From positions 1 to 64,000 of the forward strand of contig CALZUA010000004.1 in the NCBI GenBank assembly GCA_945829235.1: a stretch of 64,000 nucleotides of DNA, given 5' to 3'. The stretch comes from an uncultured Clostridia bacterium (GTDB lineage: Bacteria; Bacillota; Clostridia; Oscillospirales; Ruminococcaceae). The translations under genes were made by a program, and so were the position numbers. Shown here one piece after another: positions 18,540 to 28,978 of this stretch (the first letter of the stretch is position 1; each line of letters begins with the position of its first letter). The notes under the pieces were generated by a model. The model saw nothing but the letters and a program-made list of their open reading frames with translations. It did not search any database and was not told where the DNA came from.

Positions 18540-18635
18540 CACGGGAAATCCCGTTAAATTAGCTAAAAGGCGTTACGGCAACGAAACTTGCACGGAGCCG
18601 CCTTAAATGTAAACATTTGGAAGGAGTTGTTTTAA

Positions 18636-19079
18636 ATGGCACATCCCGTTGAAGGCGTTATGGGTGTATCTATGGAAAAAATCCGCGAAATGGTGGACGT
18701 TGAAACGATAATCGGCGACCCGATTACCGCGGAGGGCGTGACAATTATCCCCGTTTCAAAGGTATCGTTCGGTTTCGCGTCGGGCGGAAGCGACTTGCCG
18801 ACTCAGGCGGCGGAGAAATTCGCGGGCGGCTCGGGCGCAGGCGTTACCGTAAAGCCGGTTGCGTTTATCGTAATCAAGGCTGACGGAAATGTTAGTCTGA
18901 TGGAGCTTGGCGCAAAGGGTTCACCGCTTGACGGAGTTATGGAAGCACTTCCCGGCGTTGTCGAGAAGATAAAGGGCTTTATGGCTGAGAAGAAGGCGGC
19001 AAAGGCTGAAAAGAAGGCTCAGAAGGACGCTGAAAATGCCGCTGAGGGCGAGAAGCTCTCCGAGGAAAAGCCCGAGTAA
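18636..19079 (+). CDS. gerW: GerW/YtfJ family sporulation protein
   Basis: VETIIGDPITAEGVTIIPVSKVSFGFASGGSD. Confidence 0.92.
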   Translation: MAHPVEGVMGVSMEKIREMVDVETIIGDPITAEGVTIIPVSKVSFGFASGGSDLPTQAAEKFAGGSGAGVTVKPVAFIVIKADGNVSLMELGAKGSPLDGVMEALPGVVEKIKGFMAEKKAAKAEKKAQKDAENAAEGEKLSEEKPE

Positions 19080-19210
19080 TCTGACTGTACATTTGGTATA
19101 ATTTCCCGTAAATCAAGCAATAATATCCATTGAGGAACGGCAACCGCCGCGCTTTTTGCCCGACAAAAATGTGCGGCATTGCCCGAAAATTAACGGAGTG
19201 TGCTTGGCTT

Positions 19211-20323
19211 ATGAAAAAATTGATTTCGGTTCTGCTTGCCGCAGTGATACTGTTTCCCGCGTTTTCAACAAGTGCTGGTGCTGTTTCTACGTCTGCGGTA
19301 AGCTCTTGTCTTATCGAAGCGGAAACCGGCGAGGTGTTGTTCGCGGAAAACGCTGATGAGCGCCGCGCGATGGCTTCCACAACCAAAATAATGACCGCAA
19401 TCCTCACGATTGAGGCGGGCGACCTCGACAGGGAATTTACCGTGGACGAGTTCGCTATAATGGTTGAAGGCACGTCGATGGGCTTGAAAAAAGGCGACAG
19501 GGTATCGCGGCGGGACTTGCTGTACGGGATACTTTTGCCCTCGGGCAACGATGCGGCAAATGCGGCGGCTGTTTCGGTTTCGGGGAGCATCTCGGCGTTT
19601 GTTAAGCTGATGAACGAAAAGGCGGCGGCGCTGGGGCTTGCGAACACGCATTTCGTCACCCCTTCGGGACTTGACGCGGACGGTCACTACACAACAGCGC
19701 GCGATTTGGCGGCGCTTGCGGCGTACGCGATGAAAAACGAGTTGTTCAGGGAAATCGTTTCCTGCCGCTCGAAGGAGCTTGAATACGGCAACCCGCCTTA
19801 TCCGAGAACGTTGTACAACTCCAATAAAATGCTCGTGAAATACAACGGTGCAATCGGCGTGAAAACCGGTTTCACGGACAACGCGCGCAGGTGCTTGGTA
19901 TCGGCGGCGGAGCGGGACGGCGTGACGCTGATTGCGGTTACGCTGAACGACGGCGACGATTGGAACGACCATATTAAGATGCTGGATTACGGCTTCGAGC
20001 AGGTGAGTGCTTGCCCGCTGGACACGAGCTGTACGGCGAAAGTTTCGGTTGCGGGAACGGGCAAAAGCGTGGGCGTGTACGCCGAGAAAGCAACGCTTGC
20101 GTTGTCGGTTGAAAATCGGGCAAAGCTCGAGCGGTTTGTGCTTTTGCCGAGAATGGTTTACGGCAACGTGAAAAAGGGCGACAAGCTTGGTTCAATCGCG
20201 TACTGTCTTAACGGAAAAACCGTGAAATCTGTTCCGCTTTACGCCGCGGAAACGGTTGACGAGGGCGCGAGGGAGCTGAACATTTTCCAAAAAATCCTCG
20301 GGTTCTTTGGGATTTACGTTTAA
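19211..20323 (+). CDS. D-alanyl-D-alanine carboxypeptidase (DacF/DacA-like, S11)
   Basis: ASTTKIMTA (SxxK), PSGNDAA (SxN), NGAIGVKTGFTDNARRCLVSAA (KTG); signal peptide at ATG 19211. Confidence 0.93.
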   Translation: MKKLISVLLAAVILFPAFSTSAGAVSTSAVSSCLIEAETGEVLFAENADERRAMASTTKIMTAILTIEAGDLDREFTVDEFAIMVEGTSMGLKKGDRVSRRDLLYGILLPSGNDAANAAAVSVSGSISAFVKLMNEKAAALGLANTHFVTPSGLDADGHYTTARDLAALAAYAMKNELFREIVSCRSKELEYGNPPYPRTLYNSNKMLVKYNGAIGVKTGFTDNARRCLVSAAERDGVTLIAVTLNDGDDWNDHIKMLDYGFEQVSACPLDTSCTAKVSVAGTGKSVGVYAEKATLALSVENRAKLERFVLLPRMVYGNVKKGDKLGSIAYCLNGKTVKSVPLYAAETVDEGARELNIFQKILGFFGIYV

Positions 20324-20394
20324 GGCAACGCCACACGATTTTTGTCGTGCGATAGCCGTTAAATGTGCGGTGCTGACTTGACAATAACGCGTCT

Positions 20395-20425
20395 GTACCG
20401 CGCGGAATTTGGCTCTGCGCGGTAC
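20395..20425 (+). promoter_or_regulatory. 9-bp perfect hairpin (GTACCGCGC/GCGCGGTAC) upstream of rluB
   Basis: Exact reverse-complement arms 20395-20403 and 20417-20425. Confidence 0.6.
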
Positions 20426-20456
20426 TTTGCGATTTAATAAAGAAAAGGTATTGTTT

Positions 20457-21212
20457 ATGGAAAAAATCAGGATACAAAAAATCATTGCGGACAGCGGTTT
20501 CTGTTCACGCAGAAAAGCTGAGGAGTATATTTCGGACGGGCTGGTGCTGGTGAACGGGAGAAAGTGTTCGCTCGGCGACAAGGCTGACCCGCGCAACGAT
20601 TTCATCACGGTTGACGGAAACGAAATCTCGCAGGAGCCTGTTGAGAAGCGCTACATAATGCTCAACAAGCCGCGCGGCTACGTCACGACAGCCTCCGATG
20701 AAAAGGGTAGAAAAACCGCCGTGGAGTTGCTCGAGGGCGTAAACGAGCGCGTTTTTTCCGTGGGCAGGCTTGACCGAAACTCCGAGGGCTTGCTCCTTTT
20801 CACAAACGACGGGCAATTCGCAAACGACATCACTCACCCGTCAAAGCACGTTGGAAAAACCTACCGTGTGACCATTGACAGCGCCGTTTCCGAGGAACAA
20901 CTCACGAAGCTCTCATCGGGAGTGGAGCTTGACGGCGGTGAAAAAACCTTGCCGTGTACGGTTGAGGTTGTGTCCGAAGAACCCGACCGCACCGTGTTAA
21001 GAATTACCATCAAGCAAGGTCTGAACCGACAAATCAGAAGAATGTGCGATGCGCTCGGATTAACGGTCGGACGGCTTCGCAGAACGGCAATCGGCGGCGT
21101 GAAGCTGGGAATGCTGAAGCCTGGCGAGTGGCGCGACCTCACCAAAGACGAGCTGAGAATACTCCGTGCGGAAATCGGTCAAAAGCGCTCGGGGAGCCGC
21201 GGCAGACGTTGA
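20457..21212 (+). CDS. rluB: rRNA pseudouridine synthase (RluB/RsuA family)
   Basis: S4 domain RIQKIIADSGFCSRRKAEEYI; VGRLDRNSEGLLLFTNDG; QGLNRQIRRMCDALGLTV. Confidence 0.95.
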   Translation: MEKIRIQKIIADSGFCSRRKAEEYISDGLVLVNGRKCSLGDKADPRNDFITVDGNEISQEPVEKRYIMLNKPRGYVTTASDEKGRKTAVELLEGVNERVFSVGRLDRNSEGLLLFTNDGQFANDITHPSKHVGKTYRVTIDSAVSEEQLTKLSSGVELDGGEKTLPCTVEVVSEEPDRTVLRITIKQGLNRQIRRMCDALGLTVGRLRRTAIGGVKLGMLKPGEWRDLTKDELRILRAEIGQKRSGSRGRR

Positions 21213-21393
21213 TTTTTGGCAACTTTGGCGGTTCTTGGGGAACGACGGGTGCTCGACAAAAATGTGTGAGAGCGCTCTGCAAGCCGTTTGACGCGTTGAT
21301 TTCGGGCAACAGCGGCGGTTTGCGTCAAACGCGGTTTTGCCGAATGAAAACTTGTGAACCGGCTCTGCGAGCCACTTTGAATGAGGTGAAAAT

Positions 21394-21717
21394 ATGGTTG
21401 AGATTTTACAGAACAAGCAAAATACCGAGAAAATCGAGTTCAACGCGCGTGACGGGGAAGAGGTTCTCGGGAAAATTGCGGGCGTGCTCGAGGGCGATGT
21501 TTTTGTTATCGATGAGCTGGAGTGCGAGGATTTCTTCACGGACGGGCTGGTGCGCGCGATTTTGAATTTGATGACGCTCCACGGCATCGACAAGGCGCGC
21601 TTTGAGCTCCCGAACAAGTCCGAGCAACTCAAAAAGCTCGGTTTTTTCACGGATAAACCCGAAATGGACAGCATCGCCGAGTTTTTTGACAAAGGCTGTT
21701 GCGGTTGTCACGGATAA
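21394..21717 (+). CDS. Hypothetical 107-aa protein, C-terminal CCGCHG
   Basis: ORF with upstream GAGGTGA SD; Cys/His-rich C-terminus. Confidence 0.65.
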   Translation: MVEILQNKQNTEKIEFNARDGEEVLGKIAGVLEGDVFVIDELECEDFFTDGLVRAILNLMTLHGIDKARFELPNKSEQLKKLGFFTDKPEMDSIAEFFDKGCCGCHG

Positions 21718-21906
21718 TTTTGTGCAAAATTGCCAAATTATCGTGCGTTTTTGTGTTGAATATATTGCATAAAGTAAAAATTATTTTTTATCGAAAAAGT
21801 GACTTGTTATTTGCAAAACAATGTAGTATAATTTAAGGTGGAATAATTTGAGGGAGAATTTGCTGTGGCAGATTTTTCCTACTTAATTTTATATGGAGGA
21901 GAAAAA

Positions 21907-23232
21907 ATGGCATTTTCAAAGACACTCGCCGAGATGGAACAGAGCGTTCCCGAAAGCGACGCGAGAAAACGGCTCGAAGCGTTTTTTGACGACGGAGAGT
22001 TTTCCGAGCTTGACAAGTTTTTGTCCGCGGAGGGTGAAGCAAGTTCCGTTGTAACCGGCTTCGGCACAGTTGACGGTGCTTCCGTTTACGTTTTCGCGCA
22101 GGACAGCTCCGTTAAAGGCGGCGCGGTTAACAAGAGCGCGGCTCTCAAGATTAAAAAGGTGTACGAGCTTGCGGCTAAGTCCGGTGCGCCCGTTGTCGGC
22201 TTCTACGACTCAAAGGGCGGCGATATAAACGAGGGTATGGCGGTTCTTTCCGCTTACGGAGAAATTTTGAAGGCTTCGGCTGAGGTTTCGGGCGTTGTTC
22301 CGCAGATTGCTGTTATCACGGGCGTTTGCGCTGGTTGCGCGGCAATGCTTGCCGAGATGGCTGACGTAACGATTATGAGCGAGGACGCAGAGCTGTTCCT
22401 CAACTCTCCGTTCAACACCCCCGACGGTAAGCTCGAGGGCGCAGGAAAGGCTGAAAACGCGGCTAAATCGGGCGTTGCCGATATCGTTGTCAAGAGCGCG
22501 GACGAGGCTGTTGCAAAGGCAAAGGCTCTTATTTCGATGCTTCCCGCAAATAATCTCGATGTAGGTTATTTTGGCGGCGAAACCGAAAACGACGCGGCGA
22601 TTTCCGCTTCAATGAAGGGCGCGGACGTTATCGCGGCGGTTGCTCAGAAGGGTAGCGTTGTTGAGTTTGGCGAGAAGTTCGGCACTGCCGCTTACACCGC
22701 TCTCGGTGCGGTAAACGGCACAACTACGGCTTTCGTGGCAACCGATAAGGCTGAAAAGCTCACCTCCGATGACGCGGCGAAAATTGCTCGTTTCGTGCAG
22801 TTTGCCGATGTTTTCTCGATACCTGTTGTTACTGTTGTCAACACGGACGGCTTTGAAGCAAGCTCCGCGGCTGAGCTTTCGGGAAGCGTTCGTGAGTGTG
22901 CAAAGCTCGCGCAGGTTTACGCGGCGGCGACCACGCTCAAGGTTAATCTGATTACCGGAAACGCGTTCGGCGCGGCATTCGCGGCGTTTGATTCCGCTGA
23001 TTTCACCTACGCTTGGGAAAGCGCGAAGATTGCTCCGATGAGCCCCGAGGCAGGCAAGGTATTTATGGGCGAGGAGCTTGTTGTGAACCCGTTTGCGGCG
23101 GCTTCCGAGGGTATGGTTGACGGCGTTATCGCGCCCGAGGACACACGAGAGGTTATCGCTTCGGCTATGGGCATTTGCGCGAACAAGAGAGTTGCTTCTC
23201 CCGCGAGAAAGCGCCCGAATATTGCATTCTGA
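21907..23232 (+). CDS. Acyl-CoA carboxyltransferase-like subunit (divergent 12S-type)
   Basis: Carboxyltransferase fold features (ITGVCAGCAAMLAEMADVTIMSEDAELFLNSP; LITGNAFGAAFAAFDSADFTYAWESAKIAPMSPEAG); upstream of biotinyl and oxaloacetate decarboxylase-like genes. Confidence 0.8.
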   Translation: MAFSKTLAEMEQSVPESDARKRLEAFFDDGEFSELDKFLSAEGEASSVVTGFGTVDGASVYVFAQDSSVKGGAVNKSAALKIKKVYELAAKSGAPVVGFYDSKGGDINEGMAVLSAYGEILKASAEVSGVVPQIAVITGVCAGCAAMLAEMADVTIMSEDAELFLNSPFNTPDGKLEGAGKAENAAKSGVADIVVKSADEAVAKAKALISMLPANNLDVGYFGGETENDAAISASMKGADVIAAVAQKGSVVEFGEKFGTAAYTALGAVNGTTTAFVATDKAEKLTSDDAAKIARFVQFADVFSIPVVTVVNTDGFEASSAAELSGSVRECAKLAQVYAAATTLKVNLITGNAFGAAFAAFDSADFTYAWESAKIAPMSPEAGKVFMGEELVVNPFAAASEGMVDGVIAPEDTREVIASAMGICANKRVASPARKRPNIAF

Positions 23233-23268
23233 TAAAATTAACGAAAATTATACAGTGAGGTATTGAAA

Positions 23269-23631
23269 ATGAAAAATTACACGATAACGGTAAACGGCAC
23301 GGCTTACGACGTAACCGTAGAAGAAAACGGCGCAGGCGCTTCTGCACCCGTTGCTACTGCTCCCGCACCCAAGGCTGCTGCTCCCAAGAAGGCTGCGGCT
23401 CCGAAAGCGGCCGCAGGCGGTGCTCCCATAAACGCTCCGATGAGAGGCACGATTGTTGACGTTAAGGTTAAGGTTGGCGACAAGGTTTCCAACGGCACGG
23501 TTGTCGCGGTTCTCGAGGCAATGAAGATGGAGAACGACATCGTTTCCGACAAGGACGGCGTTGTTGCGGCTGTTCTCGTTAACAAGGGTGATTCCGTTGA
23601 AACGGGCGCTCCCGTTGTTACTCTTTCCTAA
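23269..23631 (+). CDS. Biotin/lipoyl carrier protein
   Basis: Ala/Pro-rich linker and VLEAMKMENDIVSDKDGVV biotinylation motif. Confidence 0.95.
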   Translation: MKNYTITVNGTAYDVTVEENGAGASAPVATAPAPKAAAPKKAAAPKAAAGGAPINAPMRGTIVDVKVKVGDKVSNGTVVAVLEAMKMENDIVSDKDGVVAAVLVNKGDSVETGAPVVTLS

Positions 23632-23655
23632 TAATACTTAAAACAGGAGATAATT

Positions 23656-25059
23656 ATGGCTAAATTGAAAATAACGGAAACCGTTCTCCGCGACGCGCAC
23701 CAGAGCTTGCTCGCAACGAGAATGTCCATCGATGAAATGCGCCCGATTTTGTCCGAAATGGACAAGGTTGGCTTCTACTCCGCGGAGTGCTGGGGCGGCG
23801 CAACCTTCGATTCCTGCATCCGCTTCCTTAACGAGGACCCGTGGGAGCGCTTGAGAATTATCAGAAAGGAAATGCCCAACACCAAGCTCCAGATGCTGTT
23901 CAGAGGACAGAATATGCTCGGTTATCGTCACTATGCGGACGATTTGGTTGAGTATTTCGTTCAGAAGTCTATCGCAAACGGTATCGATATCATCAGAATT
24001 TTCGACGCGCTCAACGATATCAGAAACCTCGAAACCGCTATCAAGGCGGCGAAAAAGGAGCAGGGACACGCACAGGTTGCGATTTCCTACACCACGGGCG
24101 AGGTTTTCACACACGAGTACTATGTAAATTACGCGAAGCAGATTGAGAGCGCGGGCGCGGATTCGCTCTGCATCAAGGATATGGCGGCTCTGCTCACTCC
24201 TTACGAGGCGGAGAGCCTTGTCAAGGACCTCAAGGCGGCGGTTAAAATCCCCGTTCAGCTTCACACTCACTACACCTCCGGACTTGCTTCGATGTGCATA
24301 ATCAAGGCGGTTGAGGCGGGAGTTGACGCGGTTGATACGGCTTTGTCACCGCTTGCTCTCGGCACTTCTCACGCTCCCACGGAGTCGGTTGTCGCAACAT
24401 TTATGGGCACCGAATACGACACGGGACTTGATTTGATTAAGCTCAACGAAATCCGCGAGTACTTTATGGGACTTCGCAAGAAGTACATCGACAGCGGTTT
24501 GCTCGACCCGTCGATGCTTGCTACGAACACCAAGGCGCTGATTTATCAGGTACCGGGCGGAATGCTCTCGAACCTGCTCTCTCAGCTCAAGCAGGCGGGC
24601 AAGGCTGACCAGCTTGAGGAGGTGCTCAAGGAAGTACCGCGCGTTCGCAAGGACAGCGGTTTCCCGCCGCTCGTTACGCCGACCTCGCAGATTGTCGGCA
24701 CACAGGCTGTGTTCAACGTAATTATGGGCGAACGCTACAAGACCGTTACCAAGGAGTTCAAGGGAATGGTTAAGGGCGAATACGGCAGAACTCCCGTTGA
24801 AATCGACCCCGAGTTCCGTAAGAAGATTATCGGCGACGAAGAGCCGATTACCTGCCGTCCCGCAGACCAGCTCGCACCCGAGTTTGACGCAATGAAGGAA
24901 GAGGCGAAGGAATGGATTGACGGCTCGTCTGTCGAGGACGTCCTCACCTACGCGATGTTCCCGAAGGTTGCTCCGAAGTTCTTCGAGAACCGCCGCGACA
25001 AACAACTCGGAATTGATGCGGCTCACGCGGACAAGCAAAACAAGGTTCACCCTGTATAA
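23656..25059 (+). CDS. oadA: Oxaloacetate decarboxylase alpha / pyruvate carboxylase subunit B-like (5S-type) carboxyltransferase
   Basis: ITETVLRDAHQSLLATRM, WGGATFDSCIRFLNEDPWERLR, HTHYTSGLASM, LIYQVPGGMLSNL. Confidence 0.93.
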   Translation: MAKLKITETVLRDAHQSLLATRMSIDEMRPILSEMDKVGFYSAECWGGATFDSCIRFLNEDPWERLRIIRKEMPNTKLQMLFRGQNMLGYRHYADDLVEYFVQKSIANGIDIIRIFDALNDIRNLETAIKAAKKEQGHAQVAISYTTGEVFTHEYYVNYAKQIESAGADSLCIKDMAALLTPYEAESLVKDLKAAVKIPVQLHTHYTSGLASMCIIKAVEAGVDAVDTALSPLALGTSHAPTESVVATFMGTEYDTGLDLIKLNEIREYFMGLRKKYIDSGLLDPSMLATNTKALIYQVPGGMLSNLLSQLKQAGKADQLEEVLKEVPRVRKDSGFPPLVTPTSQIVGTQAVFNVIMGERYKTVTKEFKGMVKGEYGRTPVEIDPEFRKKIIGDEEPITCRPADQLAPEFDAMKEEAKEWIDGSSVEDVLTYAMFPKVAPKFFENRRDKQLGIDAAHADKQNKVHPV

Positions 25060-25065
25060 TGATAT

Positions 25066-25095
25066 GAAATCCCTGTCGGCTGACGGGGATTTTCT
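25066..25095 (+). terminator. Terminator after oadA-like gene
   Basis: AAATCCCTGTC-GGCT-GACGGGGATTT hairpin followed by T-rich DNA. Confidence 0.65.
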
Positions 25096-25565
25096 GTTTA
25101 TTATAATAAGTGCGCTGAAATCGTTAGTGTTTTATAACTGATATCGTTTACAAAAATACACAGCAAAAAATCGTTATTTTGCACAAATCAAAGGTTACAA
25201 ATCGGTAACATTTAAGTCGATTTTTTGGGAATTTTTTAATTAACAAATATAATTGTGAAAAATGTGGCTTTGTTGTGCGATTTGTGATGAAAATATGTTA
25301 CACAAGATTTGTTAAGTAATAAAGTAAAAAATGTAGCAAAATAAACAAGTTTTGCGTGTGAAAGGCGATTTTAACGGCGTTTTTGAAAAATTTTTGAAAA
25401 AACCACTTGCAAAAAAAGAAAAAATATGTTAAACTTACTAATGTAATCGAGTGGCAATAAAATATGTGGATTGTTGCAAACTCGATCAATATTATCCGTA
25501 CCGCTAAAGCACCGAGGATAGACTCGGGCATCGGTCGGAACCATTTATTTTAGGAGGAAAAACCA

Positions 25566-27014
25566 ATGAAGAAAAGAATTTTGGCAGCGCTCGTAGCGTC
25601 TGCTGCTGTACTCTCGCTCGCTGGTTGTAACAATGGCGGAAACTCCACCTCTGGCAACACCAGCACCTCTGGCAACACCAGCACCTCTGGCAACACCAGC
25701 ACATCCGGCAATACCAGCACCGACACCCCTGCTTCTGCAGGTGACAACAGCGGCAAGAAGCTGAGAATTGCTTGCTGGAACTATGAGTTCGCTGAGTACT
25801 TCAACGCTTTCTATCAGGATAAGATTCCTGCTGGAATCACTGTTGAGTGGGTACAGTTCCCGAACGAGGGCAAGAACTATCAGGATAACCTCGACCGTCT
25901 GCTCAAGGCTAACGAGAGCGCTTCCGGCGATGACAAGATCGATATGTTCCTTGCTGAGGCTGACTACATCAAGAAGTATGTAAACTCTGACTTCTCTCTT
26001 GACGTTAAGTCTGTTGGCGTAACCGATACTTCCAACTCTTACCAGTATGTTCTCGACGCTGCTACCACCGATTCCGGCAACGTACTTAAGGGCGTTTCTT
26101 TCCAGGGTTGCCCCGGTGCAGTTATCGTAAGAAAGTCCATCGCTAAGACTGTTCTCGGCACCGATGATCCTGCTCAGATTCAGTCCAAGATTGACAGCTG
26201 GGATAAGTTCAACGCAGTAGCTAAGGACGCTAAGGCTGCAGGCTATCTCATGACTCCTTCTGCTCTTGAGACCTATAGAGCGTTTGCTAACAATGCAACC
26301 ACTTCTTACCTCAACGACAACAAGTTCGCTCCTACGGAAGCTTTCAACAGCTGGTATGCACAGGCTAAGGACTTCGTAGACAACGGCTACACCCTCACCT
26401 GCAAGCTCTGGGCAGATGAGAAAACTAATGAGATGCGCAAGGACGGTAAGGCAATGTGCTTCTTTGGTCCGTCTTGGTACTACAACTTCAGCATGAGCAC
26501 AGCTCAGCAGGAGTGCCCTGGTGACTGGTGCGTAGTTCAGGGTCCGGCGGCTTATTTCTGGGGCGGTACTTGGATGCTCGCTGCTAAGGGCACCGATAAC
26601 ACCGAGCTCGTTGGACAGGTTATGAACGCATTCACCAACGACGCTGAAGTTATGGAGAAGCTCCTCCTCGGTAAGGGCATCAAGGAATTCTCCACCGATG
26701 GTAAGCCCACTGACGCTGACAAGTTCAACCCTGCATTCCCGAACAACAAGGCTATCGTTAAGAAGTATGCTGACGATGCTTCCTATGGTAATGAGTTCCT
26801 CGGCGGTCAGAACGATATCGCTATGATGTCCGGCATCGCTGACAACATCAAGTGGATCAAGGAGAACCACACCGTTTATGACCAGACCTTCAACGAGGCT
26901 CTTCCTGAGGCAATGCTCGAGTCCCTCAAGAAGGACAGCGGCGTAACCGAGGAGCAGGCTTGGAACAACTTCTACAAGACTCTTGCTGGCGTTGATCCTT
27001 CCATCACCCACTAA
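25566..27014 (+). CDS. Carbohydrate ABC transporter substrate-binding lipoprotein
   Basis: Lipobox (LSLAGCNNGG), NTSTSG linker repeats, family 1 SBP architecture, followed by two permeases. Confidence 0.92.
   Translation: MKKRILAALVASAAVLSLAGCNNGGNSTSGNTSTSGNTSTSGNTSTSGNTSTDTPASAGDNSGKKLRIACWNYEFAEYFNAFYQDKIPAGITVEWVQFPNEGKNYQDNLDRLLKANESASGDDKIDMFLAEADYIKKYVNSDFSLDVKSVGVTDTSNSYQYVLDAATTDSGNVLKGVSFQGCPGAVIVRKSIAKTVLGTDDPAQIQSKIDSWDKFNAVAKDAKAAGYLMTPSALETYRAFANNATTSYLNDNKFAPTEAFNSWYAQAKDFVDNGYTLTCKLWADEKTNEMRKDGKAMCFFGPSWYYNFSMSTAQQECPGDWCVVQGPAAYFWGGTWMLAAKGTDNTELVGQVMNAFTNDAEVMEKLLLGKGIKEFSTDGKPTDADKFNPAFPNNKAIVKKYADDASYGNEFLGGQNDIAMMSGIADNIKWIKENHTVYDQTFNEALPEAMLESLKKDSGVTEEQAWNNFYKTLAGVDPSITH
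25653..25724 (+). repeat. 18-bp in-frame tandem repeat (ggcaacaccagcacctct, ~4 units; NTSTSG)
   Basis: Direct reading. Confidence 0.9.
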
Positions 27015-27121
27015 TCACAGCGCAAATTATTGTTAACCTGAATACTTACAGAGGTAGTGCTTAACAGCCTACCTCTACGGTTAACAGGGCAAAAATTAAA
27101 TATGGAAGAGGGGTTAGGGCA

Positions 27122-28072
27122 ATGAATAAAAAACATAAGTCAGTTAGCTATGCTAAATGGGGTTATATTTTTATCGCGCCTTTCTTTATTGTTTACATCG
27201 TCTTTTCACTTATCCCGCTGATTTCGACCTTTACATACAGCTTCTTCGAGTACTACGAGAGAGGCTTGGACGTAGTAGGTCCGAATTTTGTTGGATTTAA
27301 GAATTATGCAGATCTTTTTGATCCGAGTTCTTATATTAACAATGGTGAAATTTCAATCCTGACTTATGCCGGCAATACAATGATCATGTGGATTATGGGC
27401 GCGATTCCCCAGCTCCTGTTCTCCCTGATGTTGGCGGTAATTTTCACCAGTGCAAGACTGAGAATTAAAGGTCAGAGATTCTTCAAAACGGTAATCTATA
27501 TGCCGAATCTGATAATGGCTGCGGCTTTCGCGATGTTGTTCTTCGCATTGTTCAACACGGTAGGTCCCGTCAATCAGATTATCACTTCAATGGGCGGCGA
27601 AACTGTTCGCTTCTTTGATATGACAGTAAGCGCGAGAACGCTGGTTGCCGCGATAAACTTCATCATGTGGTTTGGTAACACAACCATACTGCTGATGGCG
27701 GGTATTATGGGTATCGACCAGAGCTTGTTTGAGGCGGCGGCGATTGACGGTGCAACCTCGTGGCAGGTGTTCTACAAGATTACTATTCCGCTTCTTATGC
27801 CGATTATGGTTTACGTTGCCATTACCTCCCTTATCGGCGGTTTGCAGATGTTCGATGTTCCGCAGATTCTCACAAACCGCGGCGAGCCGGGCAACTCTTG
27901 TAAGACGCTTATTATGTTCCTCAACGACTACATTAGCGGAAGCAAGAACTACGGTGTTTCGGGTGCTATATCCGTTCTGGTATTCATTATTACCGGTGTA
28001 CTCAGTATTTTCGTATTCAAGACGATGGGCTGGTCCGGTAAAAAGTCAAAGAAATCTAAGAAAGGGGTATAA
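27122..28072 (+). CDS. Sugar ABC transporter permease (MalF/UgpA-like)
   Basis: EAAAIDGATSWQVFYKITIPLLMP (EAA motif). Confidence 0.95.
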   Translation: MNKKHKSVSYAKWGYIFIAPFFIVYIVFSLIPLISTFTYSFFEYYERGLDVVGPNFVGFKNYADLFDPSSYINNGEISILTYAGNTMIMWIMGAIPQLLFSLMLAVIFTSARLRIKGQRFFKTVIYMPNLIMAAAFAMLFFALFNTVGPVNQIITSMGGETVRFFDMTVSARTLVAAINFIMWFGNTTILLMAGIMGIDQSLFEAAAIDGATSWQVFYKITIPLLMPIMVYVAITSLIGGLQMFDVPQILTNRGEPGNSCKTLIMFLNDYISGSKNYGVSGAISVLVFIITGVLSIFVFKTMGWSGKKSKKSKKGV

Positions 28073-28075
28073 GCA

Positions 28076-28957
28076 ATGGGAACAACACATATCGGCACCG
28101 GCGAAACCAAAAGTGCAAAAACCAAAACGACAACTGCTCGTGTGCTGTCCTACATATTTTTGGGATTTGTAACGCTTATTTCGCTGTTTCCTCTTTACTT
28201 GCTTCTGATTAACTCGACGAGATCGCACATTGAAATTAACGCAGGCTTCTCGATGCTTCCGTCGATGAACCTTCCGCTGAACTTCCAGAAGGCAGCGGCA
28301 GGCGGCGGACTTTGGGCAGGTCTGTTGAACAGCTTTATCGTTGCAACAGCTTCGAGCTTGCTTTCGTGCTATTTCTCCGCGATGACCGCTTACGGTATTC
28401 ACGTTTATGATTTCAAGCTCAAGAAGTTTGCGTTCACGTTTATCATGGTTATCATGATGATTCCGACGCAGATTTCCGCAGTTGGTTTCGTTGAACTGGT
28501 TTACAAATTCGGACTCGACAACACATTCCTCCCGCTTATCGTTCCTTCGATAGCAGCTCCTGCGGTATTCTTCTATATGAAGCAATATGTTGAGAGCTCA
28601 CTGCCGTTGGAAGTAATCGAAGCGGCGCGTGTTGACGGCTCGAACGAGTTCAGAACCTTCAATACAATCGCTCTGCCCATGATGAAGCCGGCAATTGCGG
28701 TTCAGTTGATTTTCGCATTCACGTCTTCTTGGAATAACTTCTTTATTCCTGCGTTGATTTTGAATAAGCCCGAAAACAAGACTGTCCCGATTTTGATTTC
28801 CACGCTTCGTACAAACGTCGCATCAGGCGGCGCGTCGGCAGACTGGGGTATGGTTTATATGACTATCCTCATTGCGATTATCCCTGTTGTAATTGTATAC
28901 ATCTTTGTATCCAAACACATCGTACAGGGTGTTGCACTCGGTGCAGTAAAGGGTTAA
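28076..28957 (+). CDS. Carbohydrate ABC transporter permease (MalG/UgpE-like)
   Basis: EAARVDGSNEFRTFNTIALPMMKPAIAVQ. Confidence 0.95.
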   Translation: MGTTHIGTGETKSAKTKTTTARVLSYIFLGFVTLISLFPLYLLLINSTRSHIEINAGFSMLPSMNLPLNFQKAAAGGGLWAGLLNSFIVATASSLLSCYFSAMTAYGIHVYDFKLKKFAFTFIMVIMMIPTQISAVGFVELVYKFGLDNTFLPLIVPSIAAPAVFFYMKQYVESSLPLEVIEAARVDGSNEFRTFNTIALPMMKPAIAVQLIFAFTSSWNNFFIPALILNKPENKTVPILISTLRTNVASGGASADWGMVYMTILIAIIPVVIVYIFVSKHIVQGVALGAVKG

Positions 28958-28978
28958 TTTACCGCGAACAAACGATTT

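Noticed and set aside
25545-27011. 488-aa minus-strand ORF opposite the sugar-binding protein
   Set aside because: Shadow ORF on the antisense of a strongly coding, codon-biased gene; no recognisable family and no SD-like signal.
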